The position numbers and the translations under genes were made by a program. This document shows positions 61,893-64,000 of a stretch of 64,000 nt of DNA, piece by piece. Every line of letters starts with the position of its first letter. The first letter of the stretch is position 1. The notes below the pieces were generated by a model, which saw only the letters and a program-made list of their open reading frames with translations, ran no database searches and had not been told where the DNA came from. Origin of the DNA: Gemmatimonas phototrophica (GTDB taxonomy: Bacteria > Gemmatimonadota > Gemmatimonadetes > Gemmatimonadales > Gemmatimonadaceae); contig NZ_CP011454.1 in NCBI RefSeq assembly GCF_000695095.2, forward strand, positions 4,526,001 through 4,590,000. The letters are read 5' to 3'.

Positions 61893-64000
61893 TTACTTCG
61901 TGACCTGCGAGACGCAGCTCATGCGGCCCATCCAGCCGCGCGTCAAGACATTCGCCGCCTCACGACGCAAGGCTTCAAACTTCAGCATCACCGGCTGTGC
62001 GTCCTTGCCAGTGGCGTTCCACGTCACGTTCTGCCCTTCAAACTGGTCGGCGTTCGCCACCAACCGGAAGATGGCCCAATCGCCAACGGCCGAACGGACC
62101 TTGATCGGCTTGTTCTTCTTGAATTGGGCCTGCAGTTCCGCGTCGCGGCCGTTGGTCGCTGGCCACACCACTTCGTTCTTGAACGACCGCTTGTCAAAGC
62201 GCGCTTCCTTGCCGTTGTTGCGCAGAATGAGCAAGGGGGTGTTGTCGGTAATCACCCCGCTCGCCAGCCAACGCACCATGGGCGTAGCGGGGTCTTCGGC
62301 AAAGAGCGCGTTCGAGACATCGGCGGCGCGATTGAAGAAGTCCACGAAGCTCTTCGAGAGCTCCACCTTGCCGCCCCCTTTCGCCACCCAGGCGTTCCCC
62401 TGCTTCTCAAGGTACGGCGCCAGACGCTCCTGCTGGAACACCCAGAGTTCGCCGTTCCCCGGAGCCAGGATGGCTTTGATATCGGCCACGCTGGCGTCGC
62501 TGGTGGCTTCCGGATTGAACGGGAAACGCGAGGTGAGCTGATCAACACGCGAGCACAAGGCGCGGCCCCGTTCGTTCAGGATGGCCGCTTCCGCCGCCGT
62601 TCCCGCCGCCGCACCACCACCGCCACCGCCACCGGCCGCTACCGGAGCTGCCACCGGCGGCGCGGGCAGCCGCTTGGCCGGGGGACGCTGCGACGCGACC
62701 GTCTTCAGTACGGCTTCCGCCCCGGTTATGGGGGCCAGCAACAGCTGCTCTACCGGCGTGGCCAGCGCTCCGCCGGCGCCGCTCACATCAAAACTCTGCG
62801 ACACCCGCTTGGCGGCCACGCGCGCCTTCGTCACATCGCCCGCGGCAAGCTGCGCCGCCTGCACCAATGCCTGCGTGCTGGGCGTATCCACCGCCGGCGG
62901 CATGTTGGCCACCTGCAGCAACACGCCCTGCAGCCCCAGCAGGCCATCCATGTACGGCTGGTTCTTTTCCGACACGAACTTGTCGGTGATCTCCGGCGGC
63001 GTCACGGCATGCACTGGCTGGAAGTCCATGCGCATGGTGGAATCCACCGCCGTGTTCATGGCCACCGTCCGCAGCACCTGCAGCAACGGACTTTGCACAC
63101 CAGCCAGCACATCCAGCTTGGTAGCGGCATCCTTCACCGTCGAGCCGTTGATCACCTTGGCGCTTTGTACCACCTGCGTCCACGTGCGGCCGTAATCGTC
63201 GCGATAGCGGGCCCGCAGCGACGCCACCACCGAATCGCGGTTCAACGACTTCGCGGCCGTCACGTCACCCACCACCCAGGTTTCGCCCTGGAAATACCGG
63301 TCGGCGTTGCGGAACGCATCGCTCATGAATGCAGCACCCTTGCTGCTGAAGGCGCCCTGCACTTCGGCGGTCGCCATCAGAATGCCTGGCGACTGCGGAA
63401 TCTTGACCGGCGGCACCGCCGCGTTGGCCGCGCCCAGCATGTTGAGGTAGATCTGCTCGGCCCCGGTAAAGCGGGAAAGAAAGTCCCGCGCGTGCGACAC
63501 CACCGCGGCATCGGCGGCTCGCGGATACGGATTCACCGTGGGCAATGCCGAGGCGTAGTACTCGAACTGGCGACGCGCCAACGCCGTGACATCGGCGTCA
63601 GTGGTCATCCCCCGCTGCCAGCTTGAGAGCAGCACCGGCGCCAGAAAGGCACTCGTGCTGCTGTCGGGCGACGTGGTGGTAATCAGATAGGCCTTCAGCC
63701 AACCATACGATTCGCCGTAGTCATTGCTGGCACTCGGCACATCGGGCAGCGACTTGAGCGAATCGCTCATTGCCGTCCAGGCATCGGTGAAGAGCTGCTT
63801 GCGGAAGCCGTCAAACCACACCGGTCGCGCGGCATCCAGCAGTGCCGCGCCGCGCCACAATCCGAAGCGCAGGCGCAGCGGTGGCCCCTCGCGTTCGTAG
63901 GCGCCCAGCGTATCCAGCTGCGACCGCAACGCGTCGAGCCGCGACAACGCTTCCACACTGGGAAACGCCACCGTACCGGGAGCCGACTGTACGGTGGGCA
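61893..64000 (-). CDS. tssM: TssM/IcmF-type protein of a type VI secretion-like system, N-terminus outside window
   Basis: The frame is open from the right edge (64000) to the stop at 61893, 702 visible residues. It shows the IcmF-related and TssM C-terminal signatures: LRFGLWRGAALLDAARPVW, AAFMSDAFRNADRYFQGETWVVGD (FTxxG position), RYRDDYGRTWTQVVQSAKV, and a final beta domain with GDWAIFRLVANAD. A Pro/Ala/Gly-rich run sits near the middle (about 490-510 of the visible part). TssM is the inner-membrane core of the secretion envelope complex. The expected N-terminal membrane helices and GTPase domain lie to the right of the window. Confidence 0.82.
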   Translation of the reverse strand, partial: PTVQSAPGTVAFPSVEALSRLDALRSQLDTLGAYEREGPPLRLRFGLWRGAALLDAARPVWFDGFRKQLFTDAWTAMSDSLKSLPDVPSASNDYGESYGWLKAYLITTTSPDSSTSAFLAPVLLSSWQRGMTTDADVTALARRQFEYYASALPTVNPYPRAADAAVVSHARDFLSRFTGAEQIYLNMLGAANAAVPPVKIPQSPGILMATAEVQGAFSSKGAAFMSDAFRNADRYFQGETWVVGDVTAAKSLNRDSVVASLRARYRDDYGRTWTQVVQSAKVINGSTVKDAATKLDVLAGVQSPLLQVLRTVAMNTAVDSTMRMDFQPVHAVTPPEITDKFVSEKNQPYMDGLLGLQGVLLQVANMPPAVDTPSTQALVQAAQLAAGDVTKARVAAKRVSQSFDVSGAGGALATPVEQLLLAPITGAEAVLKTVASQRPPAKRLPAPPVAAPVAAGGGGGGGAAAGTAAEAAILNERGRALCSRVDQLTSRFPFNPEATSDASVADIKAILAPGNGELWVFQQERLAPYLEKQGNAWVAKGGGKVELSKSFVDFFNRAADVSNALFAEDPATPMVRWLASGVITDNTPLLILRNNGKEARFDKRSFKNEVVWPATNGRDAELQAQFKKNKPIKVRSAVGDWAIFRLVANADQFEGQNVTWNATGKDAQPVMLKFEALRREAANVLTRGWMGRMSCVSQVTK

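Overview
The window is GC-rich bacterial chromosome with about 55 protein genes on both strands. Gene content suggests a phototrophic member of the Gemmatimonadota (Gemmatimonas-like). It has an Oar-type TonB receptor and plug-only relatives, many TAT or lipoprotein exported proteins, a bacteriochlorophyll gene (bchE) with tetrapyrrole partners but no reaction-centre genes, and several families of long intergenic hairpin repeats. The lineage is inferred from gene content only; no rRNA or tRNA gene was recognised.

Layout. 1-6.5 kb: 3'-end of selO, a hairpin repeat, a lipoprotein, an iorB-iorA molybdo-hydroxylase pair, a DUF1080 protein and a DUF2269 membrane protein. 6.6-10.4 kb: a molybdopterin oxidoreductase with its cytochrome b, divergent from a thiol-redox operon (CcdA-like, TlpA-like, ECF sigma, zinc anti-sigma) preceded by an ECF-type promoter. 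10.7-14 kb: small membrane proteins and an iron-sulfur photolyase. 14-18.9 kb: a repeat-filled gap, a short UvrC-like nuclease, a two-component system and a Vgb-like lyase. 19.3-21.2 kb: aroF and pheA, divergent. aroF is preceded by an unannotated Phe/Tyr-rich leader peptide and attenuator. 21.5-27.9 kb: an M28 peptidase, then the tightly packed operon bchE-hemN-bchJ-hemJ-unknown.

28-36 kb: a secreted protein, a 1276-residue TonB receptor and two plug-only relatives. 36-38.6 kb: ahcY and an ArsR-methyltransferase fusion with a palindromic operator candidate, likely a SAM/SAH cycle module. 39-52.4 kb: a DUF4010 protein, mlaE-mlaD without the ATPase, a universal stress protein, cardiolipin synthase, a PafBC-like WYL pair, matC-matB for malonate, two small orphans and an MFS exporter. 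52.9-64 kb: an M48 lipoprotein protease, an envelope operon (CsgG-like protein, beta-barrel, cysteine-rich repeat lipoprotein), a second CsgG-like protein, a Ser/Thr kinase, and the C-terminal part of a TssM/IcmF protein that runs off the right edge, suggesting a type VI secretion-like locus beyond it.

Most gaps over 120 bp are not empty. They hold long imperfect hairpins from several unrelated sequence families, one of them (acgaggactgg family) in four copies. The most informative new regulatory element is the aroF attenuator at 20394-20529.
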